Shown: in pieces, positions 42,100-50,894 of the stretch
Numbering within the stretch: the stretch's first letter is position 1
Layout: each line of letters opens with the position of its first letter
Origin: CAVRUD01 sp963849635
GTDB lineage: Bacteria > Chloroflexota > Chloroflexia > Thermomicrobiales > UBA6265
NCBI GenBank assembly: GCA_963849635.1
Contig: CAWKIA010000002.1
Coordinates: 1 to 64,000, forward strand
Direction of reading: 5' to 3'
Length of the DNA stretch: 64,000 nt
Translations under genes and position numbers: made by a program
The notes under the pieces: model-generated
Seen by the model: only the letters and a program-made list of their open reading frames with translations
Told to the model about the DNA's origin: nothing
The model's database searches: none

Positions 42100-43464
42100 T
42101 CAGGACTGCTTGACCGTCCGATCCTCGCCGAGGATCCGGGTCATCTCTTCGGCATAGCGCTGGACGGCTTCCTCCGGCGTGGCCTCGCCGGTGGCGACGA
42201 TCCCGGTCGCGTTCTGGATCACCCCGATGAGTTGGCGGTAGGACGGATCGGGCGCCGCGAAGACGAGGTGGGGGAAGCTGTCAACCATCGCGGTCAGGAA
42301 CGGCGAGGCCGCAAACGCCGGGTCCTGCGCCGCATCCTCCCGCGGCGGGATATGCGGGCTCACCGTGTTGAGCGCGACGAGCGTATCCGGCGAGTTAGCG
42401 GCCGCGATCAGCGCCCATGCCAACTCTTTGCTCTTGCTCTGTGCATTCATGTACCAACTGTTGCCCACTCCCCCGACCGCGAAGGGCGGCCGGCCGTCCG
42501 CCGCCGGGAAGAGGACGTACCCGGTCTGCCCGCGCGCGACATCGGGCAGGGCGGCTTCCCAGTCACCATAGACCCACGAGCCGTCGTAGATCATCGCCAA
42601 CTCGCCCATGGCAAAGGCTTGGCGCAGCATCACGGCCGGGTTGGCCGCGGTCATCGCTTGCTGCGGCACCGTCTCATCAATCTGGAACGCGGTCTGGTAG
42701 TGGGTGAGTGCACCGCGGATCGCGGGACTGTCGATAATCCAGCGGCCGGTGTCGTCCGTCAGGCTTCCACCATAGGCATAGAGTAGCGGCAGGAGGCCAC
42801 GGACGGCCGTGCCGTTGCCGCCGTTCGCGCCGGCATAGATGCCGTAGGGCATGACGTCTGGCAAGGCGGCCTTGATTTGACGGGCGGCCGCAAGGATGTC
42901 ATCCGGGGTGGACGGCAGCCAGTCGCGCGGCAGCTGTGCCTGCTCGAAGAGGTCCTGCCGGTAGTAGAGGAAGTGCGTATCGAGCACCGTCGGCAGTGAC
43001 CAGGTCTTGCCCTGGAAGGCAATCGCTTGCCGAACGGTGTCGGGGTACTGCGGCCAGCCGTCCCACTGGGCGAGATAGGGATCGAGCGGCTCCAGGAAGC
43101 CGGCGGCGCCAAGCTCACCCACGCCGAGCCCCGTCGTGATGAACACATCCGGAGCGCTGCCGCTGCTAAGGGCCAGGAAGAGCTGGGTATCGAAGCTCCC
43201 GGCGGGGGCAGGCTCGATCGTGAACTCCGCATCGGGATTTGTCGCCTTGACAGCCGCCGCCGCCGCGTTGGCCACCGCCTCCAGGGCCGTGTTCGACGCG
43301 TCGAATCCGACCGTGATCCGACCCGTGAGCCCCTGCGCCGCTGGGTGGGCCGCATGGGTGCCACGCGATCCGGCGAAGAGCGCCACGCCGGCCACGCCCG
43401 CTGCCCCCAGACAGAGCGACCTCCGGGAGAGATGTGTTTGCTGCGTCCGGCTTGTGGTTACCAT
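42100..43464 (-). CDS. Sugar ABC transporter substrate-binding protein, Tat-exported
   Basis: A 454-residue extracellular binding protein of the SBP_bac_1 family (maltose/glycerol-phosphate type). The N-terminus has a twin-arginine signal (HLSRRSLCLGAAGVAGVALF). The mature part shows GRITVGFDASNT, GSAPDVFITTG and the hinge region FAMGELAMIYDGSWVYGDW, all in the usual order. I chose the ATG at 43464 because GGGAG lies eight bases upstream; a longer frame to 43521 lacks one. First gene of the operon with the permeases at 41102 and 40188. The sugar is not predictable; the nearby ManA, UxuA and enolase-superfamily genes suggest hexoses or sugar acids. Confidence 0.92.
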   Translation of the reverse strand: MVTTSRTQQTHLSRRSLCLGAAGVAGVALFAGSRGTHAAHPAAQGLTGRITVGFDASNTALEAVANAAAAAVKATNPDAEFTIEPAPAGSFDTQLFLALSSGSAPDVFITTGLGVGELGAAGFLEPLDPYLAQWDGWPQYPDTVRQAIAFQGKTWSLPTVLDTHFLYYRQDLFEQAQLPRDWLPSTPDDILAAARQIKAALPDVMPYGIYAGANGGNGTAVRGLLPLLYAYGGSLTDDTGRWIIDSPAIRGALTHYQTAFQIDETVPQQAMTAANPAVMLRQAFAMGELAMIYDGSWVYGDWEAALPDVARGQTGYVLFPAADGRPPFAVGGVGNSWYMNAQSKSKELAWALIAAANSPDTLVALNTVSPHIPPREDAAQDPAFAASPFLTAMVDSFPHLVFAAPDPSYRQLIGVIQNATGIVATGEATPEEAVQRYAEEMTRILGEDRTVKQS

Positions 43465-43797
43465 TTCAATTCTCCCGTTCTGCATGACGACGACTGCCGA
43501 CAATGACGAAGGAATGACCACCTGTGCCCCGGCGTCCTATGAGTCGGGGCCAATGGACGAGCAGCATCCAGACGACGGTGATCGGAAGCACGATCACGCC
43601 CCACGCCGAACCCGATGCGGAATAAGCGCGATGGGGGGAAGATCGACGTTAGCTACTTAGCGTTGCCATTCGGGCAGAACGCACCGAGTGGTATGGAGGT
43701 AATTCCTCCATCCGCCACGTCGAAAGAGCATTCACCGCCATTCGCGGCCCATATCGACATCACCGCTTCCAAAACAATCATCGGACCGGCGGTACGA
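43465..43797. other. Intergenic region upstream of the sugar ABC operon
   Basis: About 330 bases without a convincing gene. It is AT-richer than the flanks near 43780-43830. It must contain the promoter of the ABC operon (minus strand), but I cannot place boxes with confidence. Confidence 0.4.
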
Positions 43798-44150
43798 TCA
43801 GACATCCGTAAAAATTGCCGATTTTTCCTGCCGGATCAGTTGGTTTCCGCATACCAGACTGGACCGTTGGAGCTCGCCACCGGTCGTTAGTTGATGCTTC
43901 GACGATCCAAGCACCATCCCGACCGCCTCATCGCGGATGCGGCCGATCCCCCCTTCGTCGGGTCCCAGGTTGACCAGGACCACGAAATTCAGGTCCTCCA
44001 CCTCAAGCCGTCGCATCGTTGAGTTGCCTCCGGCGATGGAGCCGTCCATGCCGATCACGTCGCCGTCAATCCAGCGGTATGCGTCGGCGATGCCCACCGG
44101 CATGGATCCGCCCTCCGGCAATGCGGTACCGGAGCCAACCATTTCGGTCT
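43798..44150 (-). pseudogene. Remnant of a serine beta-lactamase-fold hydrolase (C-terminal piece)
   Basis: This open frame has an internal stretch that resembles the C-terminal part of serine beta-lactamase-like hydrolases: a (G/W)xDG turn, then DGSIAGGNSTMRR, then VEDLNFVVLVNLGPDE and a helix IGRIRDEAVGMVLG. In full-length relatives this follows the GHTGxxPG-type motif and precedes the last helix. The catalytic N-terminal part with SxxK and YxN is missing; upstream residues have no similarity and run into the promoter region of the next gene. I interpret it as a truncated, non-functional fragment. The call rests on pattern memory and is tentative. Confidence 0.4.
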
Positions 44151-44192
44151 TCACGTGCGCCGCATCCGGGCAACCGGACGCGGCGTTTTGCG

Positions 44193-44227
44193 ATTTACGT
44201 GATTCCCCAGTGGTCTCACGGATGGCA
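44193..44227 (+). promoter_or_regulatory. Shared upstream element, copy 1 (CGTGA-N13-TCACG)
   Basis: The block TTTACGTGATTCCCCAGTGG with the continuation TCTCACGGATGGC lies 101 bases before the glycine-repeat gene at 44294. Its inverted CGTGA/TCACG half-sites are 13 bases apart. Copy 2 (44971-45005) is before the paralogue. Conservation in an otherwise diverged upstream region suggests a common promoter or operator. Confidence 0.65.
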
Positions 44228-44293
44228 GGAGATTCGCCGTGCCACACCCTGAAGGCGCGGTGGGGTCACCGTATCAGTCGAAAGGAACGTCAG

Positions 44294-44857
44294 ATGAAAA
44301 CGCATGCGACGGTCAGGGAGCAAGCAGTAAACGTCGGTCGTGGCAGGATGCGTCTCACTGCGGCCGTGTTCGTTGCCCTGCTCATGCTGGGTATGACGAT
44401 GGGAGCCGGAGGCGCCTATTCCATTGGTCAGCACGAGTACGTTCAGAACTGCAAGGGCGCTGGCGGTACGTCCAAGAGTGTCGGGACCCGCAGAGTTAAG
44501 TGTACGATCGGCAATTGGTCGCAGACGTGCGACTTCAACTTTGATCCGCCATCGTGCTCCTCCTCGTTCAGTGTGCCCCTGAGCGACCCCCATGCTCCGG
44601 CCGGCGGCGGAGTCCTCGAAACCGGCGGTTCGGCGACGAACGATCCCCTTTCCCCGGTCGGTGGCGGGGTCCTCGTCCAGACGGAGATTGCTCCGACCAC
44701 GCCGGATAGGGGCGGCGGGGTGCTCGTCATGACCACGGCCGAGACCGTGTCTGTGCCGCCCGAGACGGCGTCAACTGACCAGGATCCGCGATTCGTGACG
44801 GCGGTCGTGACCACCGACAGTGCAACGATCGTATCGGACGACGCGGAGCAGCCGTAA
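44294..44857 (+). CDS. Exported Cys4/glycine-repeat protein, paralogue 1
   Basis: A 187-residue exported protein of a family I do not recognise. A signal sequence (TAAVFVALLMLGMTMGAGGA) is followed by a compact domain with four cysteines (SIGQHEYVQNCKGAGGTSKS, then VKCTIGNWSQTCDFNFDPPSC). The tail carries three PxGGGVL repeats (APAGGGVLETG, SPVGGGVLVQT, DRGGGVLVMTT). The paralogue at 45086 has the same domain (GQNEFVRACRAGGGTTKRLG) and a GGxF repeat instead. ATG at 44294 follows AAAGGAA. Sharing both domain and upstream element, the two genes are likely co-regulated. Function unknown; a cell-surface or envelope role is inferred from export. Confidence 0.7.
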   Translation: MKTHATVREQAVNVGRGRMRLTAAVFVALLMLGMTMGAGGAYSIGQHEYVQNCKGAGGTSKSVGTRRVKCTIGNWSQTCDFNFDPPSCSSSFSVPLSDPHAPAGGGVLETGGSATNDPLSPVGGGVLVQTEIAPTTPDRGGGVLVMTTAETVSVPPETASTDQDPRFVTAVVTTDSATIVSDDAEQP

Positions 44858-44915
44858 GGGTTATTCCGCCATTCCGCCATAGAGAGATCGGAGCGGCATC
44901 CCAGGCCAGCGCCAT

Positions 44916-44961
44916 ACACACGACCGCCGCGTCCAGACATCCGAGCGCGGCGGTCGTGTGT
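44916..44961 (+). terminator. Terminator hairpin after glycine-repeat gene 1
   Basis: ACACACGACCGCCGCG (44916-44931) pairs perfectly over 16 bases with CGCGGCGGTCGTGTGT (44946-44961). It lies 59 bases after the stop and 10 bases before the shared element of the next gene. Confidence 0.7.
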
Positions 44962-44970
44962 CTATCGTCA

Positions 44971-45005
44971 ATTTACGTGATCCATAAGTGACCTCACGGA
45001 TGGCG
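44971..45005 (+). promoter_or_regulatory. Shared upstream element, copy 2 (CGTGA-N13-TCACG)
   Basis: The block ATTTACGTGATCCATAAGTG, continuing ACCTCACGGATGGC, matches copy 1 (44193-44227) at about 28 of 35 positions. Half-site spacing is the same 13 bases. It ends about 80 bases before the start of paralogue 2. Confidence 0.65.
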
Positions 45006-45085
45006 GCGACCGATCACGGACCTAGTCTATGGGTGTGGTTAGGTCTTTCGACGATTCGACATTCGATAAACGAGGGAGGATCACG

Positions 45086-45703
45086 ATGGCAGCGAACACC
45101 ATGACCATGGAGCACGAGAATCACATCGGTTTCTTCGGTCGATCGATTGTGCGGCTGACGATTGCCGCGCTCATGGCCGTTCTGGTCCTCGGCGCGGCCT
45201 CGGAGATCGCCTCGGCGAAAGCAGTGACGACCACCCTGGGCCAGAATGAGTTTGTGCGGGCATGCCGGGCAGGTGGAGGCACGACAAAGCGGCTCGGCAC
45301 CCACGTCGTCCAGTGCACGACCGGAAGCGGCGAGGTGGTCACCTGCGACTTCAACACCACCCCGGCGACCTGCATCATCCCGTTCACTCCGCAGCAGAGT
45401 GACCCAATGGCGCCGGTCACCGGCGGCATCTTCGAGCAGGTCGATGCCGAGCCGAGCGGCCCGGTTGTCCGCCCTGGTCAGGTTGGCGGAGTTAGCGGCG
45501 GGGTCTTCGAGCAGGTCGATCCCGCCCCTGCCCCACCCGACACGACCGTGACGACTGGTGGCACCTTCGAGGTCGTGGACGTGGTCGCCACCGAGGAACC
45601 GGCCCCCGCTCCCGCTCCCGGAGGCCAGGCGGCGCCGGCGACATCCGAGGTCGTGGCGGCCGAGCCGGTCGTGGTCGAGTTCGTCGAGGACGAGCAGGCC
45701 TAA
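45086..45703 (+). CDS. Exported Cys4/glycine-repeat protein, paralogue 2
   Basis: A 205-residue exported protein homologous to the one at 44294. After a signal sequence (LTIAALMAVLVLGAASEIASA) comes the shared domain: LGQNEFVRACRAGGGTTKRL, then VVQCTTGSGEVVTCDFNTTP and a fourth cysteine. The tail holds three related units, VTGGIFEQVD, VSGGVFEQVD and VTTGGTFEVVD, and a Pro/Ala-rich C-terminus ending in acidic residues. ATG at 45086 follows GAGGGAGGA. The 20-residue spacing of the GGxFE units suggests short beta-hairpins or a binding surface. Unknown function, but the pair is conserved enough within this window to define a family. Confidence 0.72.
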   Translation: MAANTMTMEHENHIGFFGRSIVRLTIAALMAVLVLGAASEIASAKAVTTTLGQNEFVRACRAGGGTTKRLGTHVVQCTTGSGEVVTCDFNTTPATCIIPFTPQQSDPMAPVTGGIFEQVDAEPSGPVVRPGQVGGVSGGVFEQVDPAPAPPDTTVTTGGTFEVVDVVATEEPAPAPAPGGQAAPATSEVVAAEPVVVEFVEDEQA

Positions 45704-45741
45704 TCTTGGCAAGAACCGCAATTCCTGATCGGAAAGCGCAG

Positions 45742-45771
45742 AACGGCCGGGCGAATGGTGCCCGGCCGTTT
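45742..45771 (+). terminator. Terminator hairpin after glycine-repeat gene 2
   Basis: AACGGCCGGGC (45742-45752) pairs with GCCCGGCCGTT (45760-45770) around GAATGGT, followed by TTG. It lies 39 bases after the stop at 45703. Confidence 0.75.
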
Positions 45772-45855
45772 GACGCATGTCCCCTCATGGCGTTCTTCCT
45801 GTAGGGCGGAGATCCCGCTCCGAAGACAGACGAGCCATTGGGGGAACATGGCTGT

Positions 45856-47134
45856 ATGCGTTATGACAAGGAAATGACCTCGGTAGGGACCACGATGCGG
45901 TGGGCGTCGGCGGTTCTGGCGCTGTTGGTGTCGCTGAGCGTGGGCATGAGCGCTGCCGTCGCGCAAGACGACGGCAACGCGTCCGGTGACCCGCTCGACC
46001 TCCCCGCCCTCGTGCTGCGCCCGGCCGATCTGCCCGCCGGCTACGGTGTGCTGGACGGCCTGTTCATTTCGCCCCTGACCGGCGTCGTCGCCGAGTACTG
46101 GGCGGAACTGGGGCTGCCCGATCCCGCTTCGGACGGCGCTAACCTCTCGCGCAAGGCGCTCACCCAGCTGACGCAGTACACGGACGCCGATGCCGCTCAG
46201 GAGCGGCTGAACGAGATCCGGGACGAGCTCTCGGGCGCCGCGCCACAGGGTGACGAGATCGTCATCGCCGATGAGAACGGGCAGCCGATCGATGCCCCAC
46301 GCCAGATCGTGCCCGATGCCCCGATCATCGCCGATGACACAATCACAACGACCTTGACGTCCACCAGCGTCCAGGGCACGCCGGTGAACGCCCTGGAGAT
46401 CACCTACCGGACAGGGACGGTCCTGGCGGGGGTCACCATCAGCGATTTTTCTGGGACACCGCCTACCTACGATGAGGTGGCCGCGCTGGCGTACGTGGTG
46501 CTCGACCGCATCACGGGCTCCGGTGAGGGGGCTGGGCCCGGTTGGAGCGCCAAGGGGCTCCATTTCGACGACGAGGACGAGGATCTGCAGGAGATCGAAT
46601 CGGCCGAGTCTTACCTCGGGCTCGACGGTCAACCGCTCCCGCTCGTCAACGACACCGAGGAGAGTTTTGCGGATCGGGCGGGGGTCTGGGCCGAGGGCAG
46701 CGTTCAAGATGTCTACCAGGTCAACCAGACGCTCGGGGAACTGGGAAGCGACGATCCGGCGGATCACCTCTTCTACACGACGTGGATCTACAGCTTTGGC
46801 TCGGCCGAAGACGCCAAGGCTTTCGTCGAGACGGCACTTGATGACATCCTCGACGACTCCGCCAGTTACGCCTCCGTCGAGGAGGAGCGCGTCTCCGGTT
46901 TTGGTGGTGAAACCGGCGGCATCGCCTACGAGTCCGACCTGGGGGACGGCGACACCTCCTCCGGGTACAGTGTCTGGGTCCAGGACGGCCGCACAGTGGT
47001 CAGCGTACAGGTAGACACGGGCGACGGCGTCGACCCTCGACGGCGTCAAGGAGTTGGCACGGATGCAGGTTGACTGTGTGAAGAGCGACGAACCGTGTGA
47101 GCCGGTGGCGGTGCCGGAGGGGTTGTTTGGGTAG
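45856..47134 (+). CDS. Exported protein of unknown function (one frameshift near the C-terminus)
   Basis: An exported protein of about 425 residues that I do not recognise. It has a signal peptide (ASAVLALLVSLSVGMSAAVAQ) and no recognisable catalytic motif; the mature part is acidic and appears to contain two related halves, each with a DLPAGYxV-like or TWIYSFGSAEDA-like step. Near 47035 one extra base ends the frame in VDPRRRQGVGTDAG-stop. Dropping it continues as DLDGVKELARMQVDCVKSDE and CEPVAVPEGLFG to a stop at 47134. The two cysteines in that tail could form a disulphide. Several in-frame ATG codons compete; the one at 45856 has GGGGAA ten bases before it. Confidence 0.65.
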
Positions 47135-47248
47135 GGGGCGAGAAGGTCGACCTCACCCCCTACCCCCTCTCCACTGCGGTGGAGAGGGGCGTTTGGTGGC
47201 GCCGTCTCCGGGAAGATTTGCAAGGCTGCAACCGTTCACCACCCCGAC

Positions 47249-47371
47249 GTCATCCTGAGCGTGCGAAGGATCTTGGCGCGTTAGCGCCTTCGTGCTCGTT
47301 CCGGATTGGACCGTCAGGGTCGGCGGCAAAGGCCGTAAACGGCCAAGATCCTTCGCTCCGCTCAGGATGAC
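47249..47371. repeat. GTCATCCTGAGC inverted-repeat element, copy 2
   Basis: 123 bp, with ends GTCATCCTGAGC and GCTCAGGATGAC and internal complementary GCGAAGGATCTTGG/CCAAGATCCTTCG as in copy 1 at 24038-24181. The rest of the interval 47135-47514 (380 bases) holds no gene that I can support. Confidence 0.85.
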
Positions 47372-47514
47372 GGCGGGGTGGTGGGACGCCTCCCCCTGCC
47401 GCAGCGAGGGGGCCAGCGGCTAGGGGCCGTATCTGGCCTCTGGCGCCCCCGCCCAATCCAGGCTACAACCCTCGCCACGACAGCATGCGATCGAACGTGG
47501 CAGGGAGGAGCACC

Positions 47515-48589
47515 GTGAAGCTCGGTTTGGGACTCTATCGGCAGATGCTGACGGCGGACAATTTCCGCTTCGCGAAGCAGGCGGGGGCGACCCACATCGT
47601 CGCTCACTGGGTCGACTATTTCCGCGAGGGGCCGCGCATCCCCGCCGCCCAGAGCGCCGGCCACGGCTGGGGCTTCAGCGACAATCGGGGCAAGCTGTGG
47701 ACGGTCGAGGAGCTGCGCGACCTGCGCCAGGCCGTCGAGGCCGAGGGTTTGACCCTGGCTGCGATCGAAAACCTCGATCCGTCCCACTGGTACGACATTC
47801 TCCTCGATGGCCCGGAGAAGGCCAAGCAACTCGAGGACATCAAGACGATCGTGCGGAGGATGGGCGAGGCCGGTATCCCCGTGCTGGGCTACAACTTCAG
47901 CATCGCCGGGGTCTGGGGGCATGTGGTTGGGCCTTTCGCCCGGGGCGGGGCGGAGTCGGTTGGGTTCTCGGCCTCGACCGGGCCGGAGGAGACGCCGATT
48001 CCCAACGGCCAGGTCTGGAATCTCACCTATAACGCGGACGCTCCGGCCGGGACCATCCCGCCGGTGACGACTGAGAAGCTGTGGGCCAACCTGACCGACT
48101 TCCTCCAGGCGGTTGTTCCCGTCGCGGAGGAGGCCGGGGTGCGCCTCGCCGCCCACCCCGACGACCCGCCCATGCCGACGATCCGCGGGCCATGCCCGCC
48201 TGGTCAATCAGCCCCACCTCTACCAGAAGTTGCTCGATATCTACCCCAGCCGCTCGAATGCCCTCGAGTTCTGCCAGGGCACCATCGCCGAGATGACCAC
48301 CGGCGACGTCTACGAGGCGATCGATCAATATTCGAAGCAGGACGCGATCGCCTACGTCCATTTCCGCAACGTGCGCGGCAAGGTGCCCGAGTACCACGAG
48401 GTCTTCGTCGACGAGGGCGACATCGACATGATCAAGGCCCTGCGGATCTACCATCGTAACGGCTACGACGGCGTGATGATCCCCGACCACACGCCCCAGA
48501 TGTCCTGCCCCGGACCGTGGCACGCGGGGATGGCCTATGCCCTCGGCTACATGCGGGCCGCCATCCGGCTGGTTCAGGAAGGCGCTTAG
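47515..48589 (+). CDS. uxuA: Mannonate dehydratase (one frameshift)
   Basis: A mannonate dehydratase of the UxuA family, which removes water from D-mannonate to give 2-keto-3-deoxygluconate in hexuronate breakdown. Family features are the AIENLDPSHW and HPDDPPMPTIRG segments (metal ligands His and Asp), FCQGTIAEM, YVHFRNVRGKVPEYHEVFVDEG in steps, and DGVMIPDHTPQM near the end. The start is GTG at 47515, with GGGAGGAG just upstream. One extra base at 48190 shifts the frame within the RGHARLVNQP segment; without it the protein is 357 residues and collinear with the family. The product may feed the KDG-type aldolases encoded further right (52949 or 60811). Confidence 0.88.
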
Positions 48590-48610
48590 GGCGGGGAACG
48601 GGAGGGTCTC

Positions 48611-49768
48611 TTGCTGGAGTTGACCTGGCGCGGGATCGTGGCCCGGCGCCTGGAGCGGCACGGGTTGGCAATCCCGCTGGCGGGCGGTGAAGCCGCTGAT
48701 GCCGCCGCGGCGATGTGCGGCGCGCACGCCCAGATCCTCACCGCAGCGGAGCTCTCGATCGGGTTGCGGTTGCGAGGTGCCACCCGCGCTGATGTCCGGC
48801 ATGCCCTGTGGCAGGACCACAGCCTGATCAAGACGTTCGGGCCGCGGGGTACGGTCCACCTCCTCCCGGCCCGGGATCTGGCCATGTGGACCGGGGCATT
48901 GGGCGCTTTGCCGCGCGGTTCCGGCCCCTTTCCGGAGCATGTCCGCATGACCCCGGCGCAGACTGAGGCGGTCATTGCCGCGATCGGGGATGCGCTGGAA
49001 GACGCCGAGCTGACGGTCGACGAGCTCACCGAGGAGGTCGTCACCCGGGCTGGACGCTGGGCTGGGGATCTGGTGATGCCTGCCTTCCAGACCAACTGGC
49101 CGCGGTGGCGGCAGGTGACGGACCTGGCGGCCTACCGGGGCGTGCTCTGCTTCGGGCCGAACCGGGGCCGCAACGTCACCTACACCAATCCCGCCCGGTG
49201 GCTGCCTGGGTTCCGCCCGGCAGACGCGCAGACCGGGCTGCGCTGGCTGCTGCGGACCTACCTCCATGCCTACGGTCCGGCCACGCCACGCGATCTCGCG
49301 CAATGGCTGGCGGTTTCGCCGCGCTGGGCAAACGGAGTTGTTCGGGGCGTGCGCCGCCGAACTGGAACAGGTGACAGATCGGATGGGGAGGCGGCCTGGG
49401 TCGTAACGCGGCGATACAGCGACTCCCGACGATCCGCCGCGCGGTGTGCGGCTGCTGCCGTACTTCGATGCGTACGTCGTTGGCAGTCATCCACGTGCCC
49501 GCCTCTTCCCCGGGCCAGCGGCGGCGAGCGGGCGCTGGCCGGGAGCCAGGCCGGCAACTTCCCCGTCCTGCTTATTGACGGCATCGTCGCCGGTGTTTGG
49601 CACCAGCGCCGCTCGGGTAAGAAGATCGTGATCACGGTCGAGCCCCTAAATGACCTCTCCGCCATCGACCGCACGGCCCTGGACGTGGAGGTGGAGCGAG
49701 TCGGAGAGATCATGGAGGGGCGACCGGAGTTGACCATCGGGCCGGTGATGGTTGGGGCGCACGCATGA
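48611..49768 (+). CDS. HTH_42 winged-helix protein (AlkX/YcaQ-like), copy 1, several frameshifts
   Basis: A member of the winged-helix DNA-binding family HTH_42 (PF06224), whose characterised members are DNA glycosylases that act on interstrand crosslinks or alkylated bases. The N-terminal two thirds are intact (ALWQDHSLIKTFGPRGTVHLL, then FGPNRGRNVTYTNP and PATPRDLAQWLAVSP). Between about 49330 and 49530 the reading frame changes at least four times: pieces ELFGACAAELEQV, DGEAAWVV and VRLLPYFDAYVVGSHPRARLF lie in different frames, then SQAGNFPVLLIDGIVAGV is back in the first. All can be restored by deleting about six bases. TTG start at 48611 follows GGAGG. It overlaps the tandem paralogue by four bases. 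Confidence 0.75.
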   Translation: MLELTWRGIVARRLERHGLAIPLAGGEAADAAAAMCGAHAQILTAAELSIGLRLRGATRADVRHALWQDHSLIKTFGPRGTVHLLPARDLAMWTGALGALPRGSGPFPEHVRMTPAQTEAVIAAIGDALEDAELTVDELTEEVVTRAGRWAGDLVMPAFQTNWPRWRQVTDLAAYRGVLCFGPNRGRNVTYTNPARWLPGFRPADAQTGLRWLLRTYLHAYGPATPRDLAQWLAVSPRWANGVVRGVRRRTGTGDRSDGEAAWVVTRRYSDSRRSAARCAAAAVLRCVRRWQSSTCPPLPRASGGERALAGSQAGNFPVLLIDGIVAGVWHQRRSGKKIVITVEPLNDLSAIDRTALDVEVERVGEIMEGRPELTIGPVMVGAHA

Positions 49769-50880
49769 CGACGACTGAGACCGGTGTTCTCACCCAGCGG
49801 GCGCTGAACCGCGCCCTGTTGGCCCGCCAGGGGTTGCTCCAGCGCTGGCAGACGACGGCGGTCGAGGCGGTCGAACGGGTAGCAGGGTTGCAGGCCCAGG
49901 CGCCGTTCGCCCCCTACTACGCGCTCTGGACCCGAATTGCTGGCTTCCAGCCAACCGAACTCGGCGACGCGCTTGAAGCCCGGACAGTCGTACGAACCTC
50001 CCTGCAGCGGGGCACCATCCACCTCGTGACGCCGCGGGACTGCCTCGAGTTCAGGGCGCTGATGCAGCCGATGCTGACCAGGCACTTCGGCGGGATCATG
50101 GCCGGCAAACAGCTCGCCGGGCTCGACCTGAAGGATGTCGTCACGGCCGGTACGGAATTGCTCCGCGAACGCCCGCGAACGAACGCCGAACTCGGCCCGC
50201 TCCTCGCCGAACGCTGGCCGGAGTGGGATCCGAGTGCGCTGGCCCAGGTCGTCCAGTTCCTGGGCCCAACCGTCCAGATCCCACCACGCGGCGTGTGGGG
50301 CAAAGCGGGACAGGCCACCTGGGCGATCGCCGAGGAGTGGCTGGGCCAAACGCTCGATCGGGAGCCAAGCCTGGACGATCTGGTCCGGCGCTATCTGGCC
50401 GCGTTTGGGCCGGCCGGTATCGCCGACGCCCAGAAATGGTCGGGTCTGACCGGCCTGAGGCCCGTCTTCACCCGTCTACGGCCCGAACTCGTGATCTTCA
50501 AGGACGAACGCGGCAAGGAACTGTTCGACCTTACCAATGCGCCCCGCCCGGACCCGGAGACGCCCGCCCCGGTTCGCTTCCTGGGCGAGTTCGACAACGT
50601 CCTCCTCTCCTTCGCCGAGCGCTCCCGGATCATCCGCGCCGAAGACTGGCCCCGCATCTACACCGCCAACGGCATCATCCGGGCGACGATCCTGGTCGAT
50701 GGCATGGTCCGCGGCAAATGGACCATCGAGCGCACCGCGAAGGCGGCGATTCTGAAAATCGAGCCGTTCGGCTCGATCGCCCCTGGCTCCCGGGAGGGAT
50801 TGGTCGCCGAAGGCATGGATCTTCTCGCCTTCGCGGCGGCGGACGCTCCAAGCCGGAGCGTCCGCTTCCTCGATGTCTAG
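49765..50880 (+). CDS. HTH_42 winged-helix protein (AlkX/YcaQ-like), copy 2
   Basis: A 371-residue HTH_42-family protein (PF06224). Family features are VAGLQAQAPFAPYYALWTRI, VVRTSLQRGTIHLVTPRDCL, AAFGPAGIADAQKWSGLTGL and VRFLGEFDNVLLSFAERSRI followed by GIIRATILVDG. Its ATG overlaps the stop of copy 1 (ATGA, 49765-49768), so the two are co-translated. Related enzymes unhook DNA interstrand crosslinks made by natural products, so self-protection or damage repair is the likely role. The divergent paralogue in tandem suggests two related substrates or a heterodimer. The convergent MFS exporter begins at the other side, 14 bases away at their 3' ends. Confidence 0.88.
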   Translation: MTTTETGVLTQRALNRALLARQGLLQRWQTTAVEAVERVAGLQAQAPFAPYYALWTRIAGFQPTELGDALEARTVVRTSLQRGTIHLVTPRDCLEFRALMQPMLTRHFGGIMAGKQLAGLDLKDVVTAGTELLRERPRTNAELGPLLAERWPEWDPSALAQVVQFLGPTVQIPPRGVWGKAGQATWAIAEEWLGQTLDREPSLDDLVRRYLAAFGPAGIADAQKWSGLTGLRPVFTRLRPELVIFKDERGKELFDLTNAPRPDPETPAPVRFLGEFDNVLLSFAERSRIIRAEDWPRIYTANGIIRATILVDGMVRGKWTIERTAKAAILKIEPFGSIAPGSREGLVAEGMDLLAFAAADAPSRSVRFLDV

Positions 50881-50894
50881 CCTCGGAGAGGCTG

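Noticed and set aside
43615..43890. A 91-codon plus-strand frame
   Set aside because: No ribosome-binding site, no motif, and it overlaps the antisense fragment that resembles a known fold.
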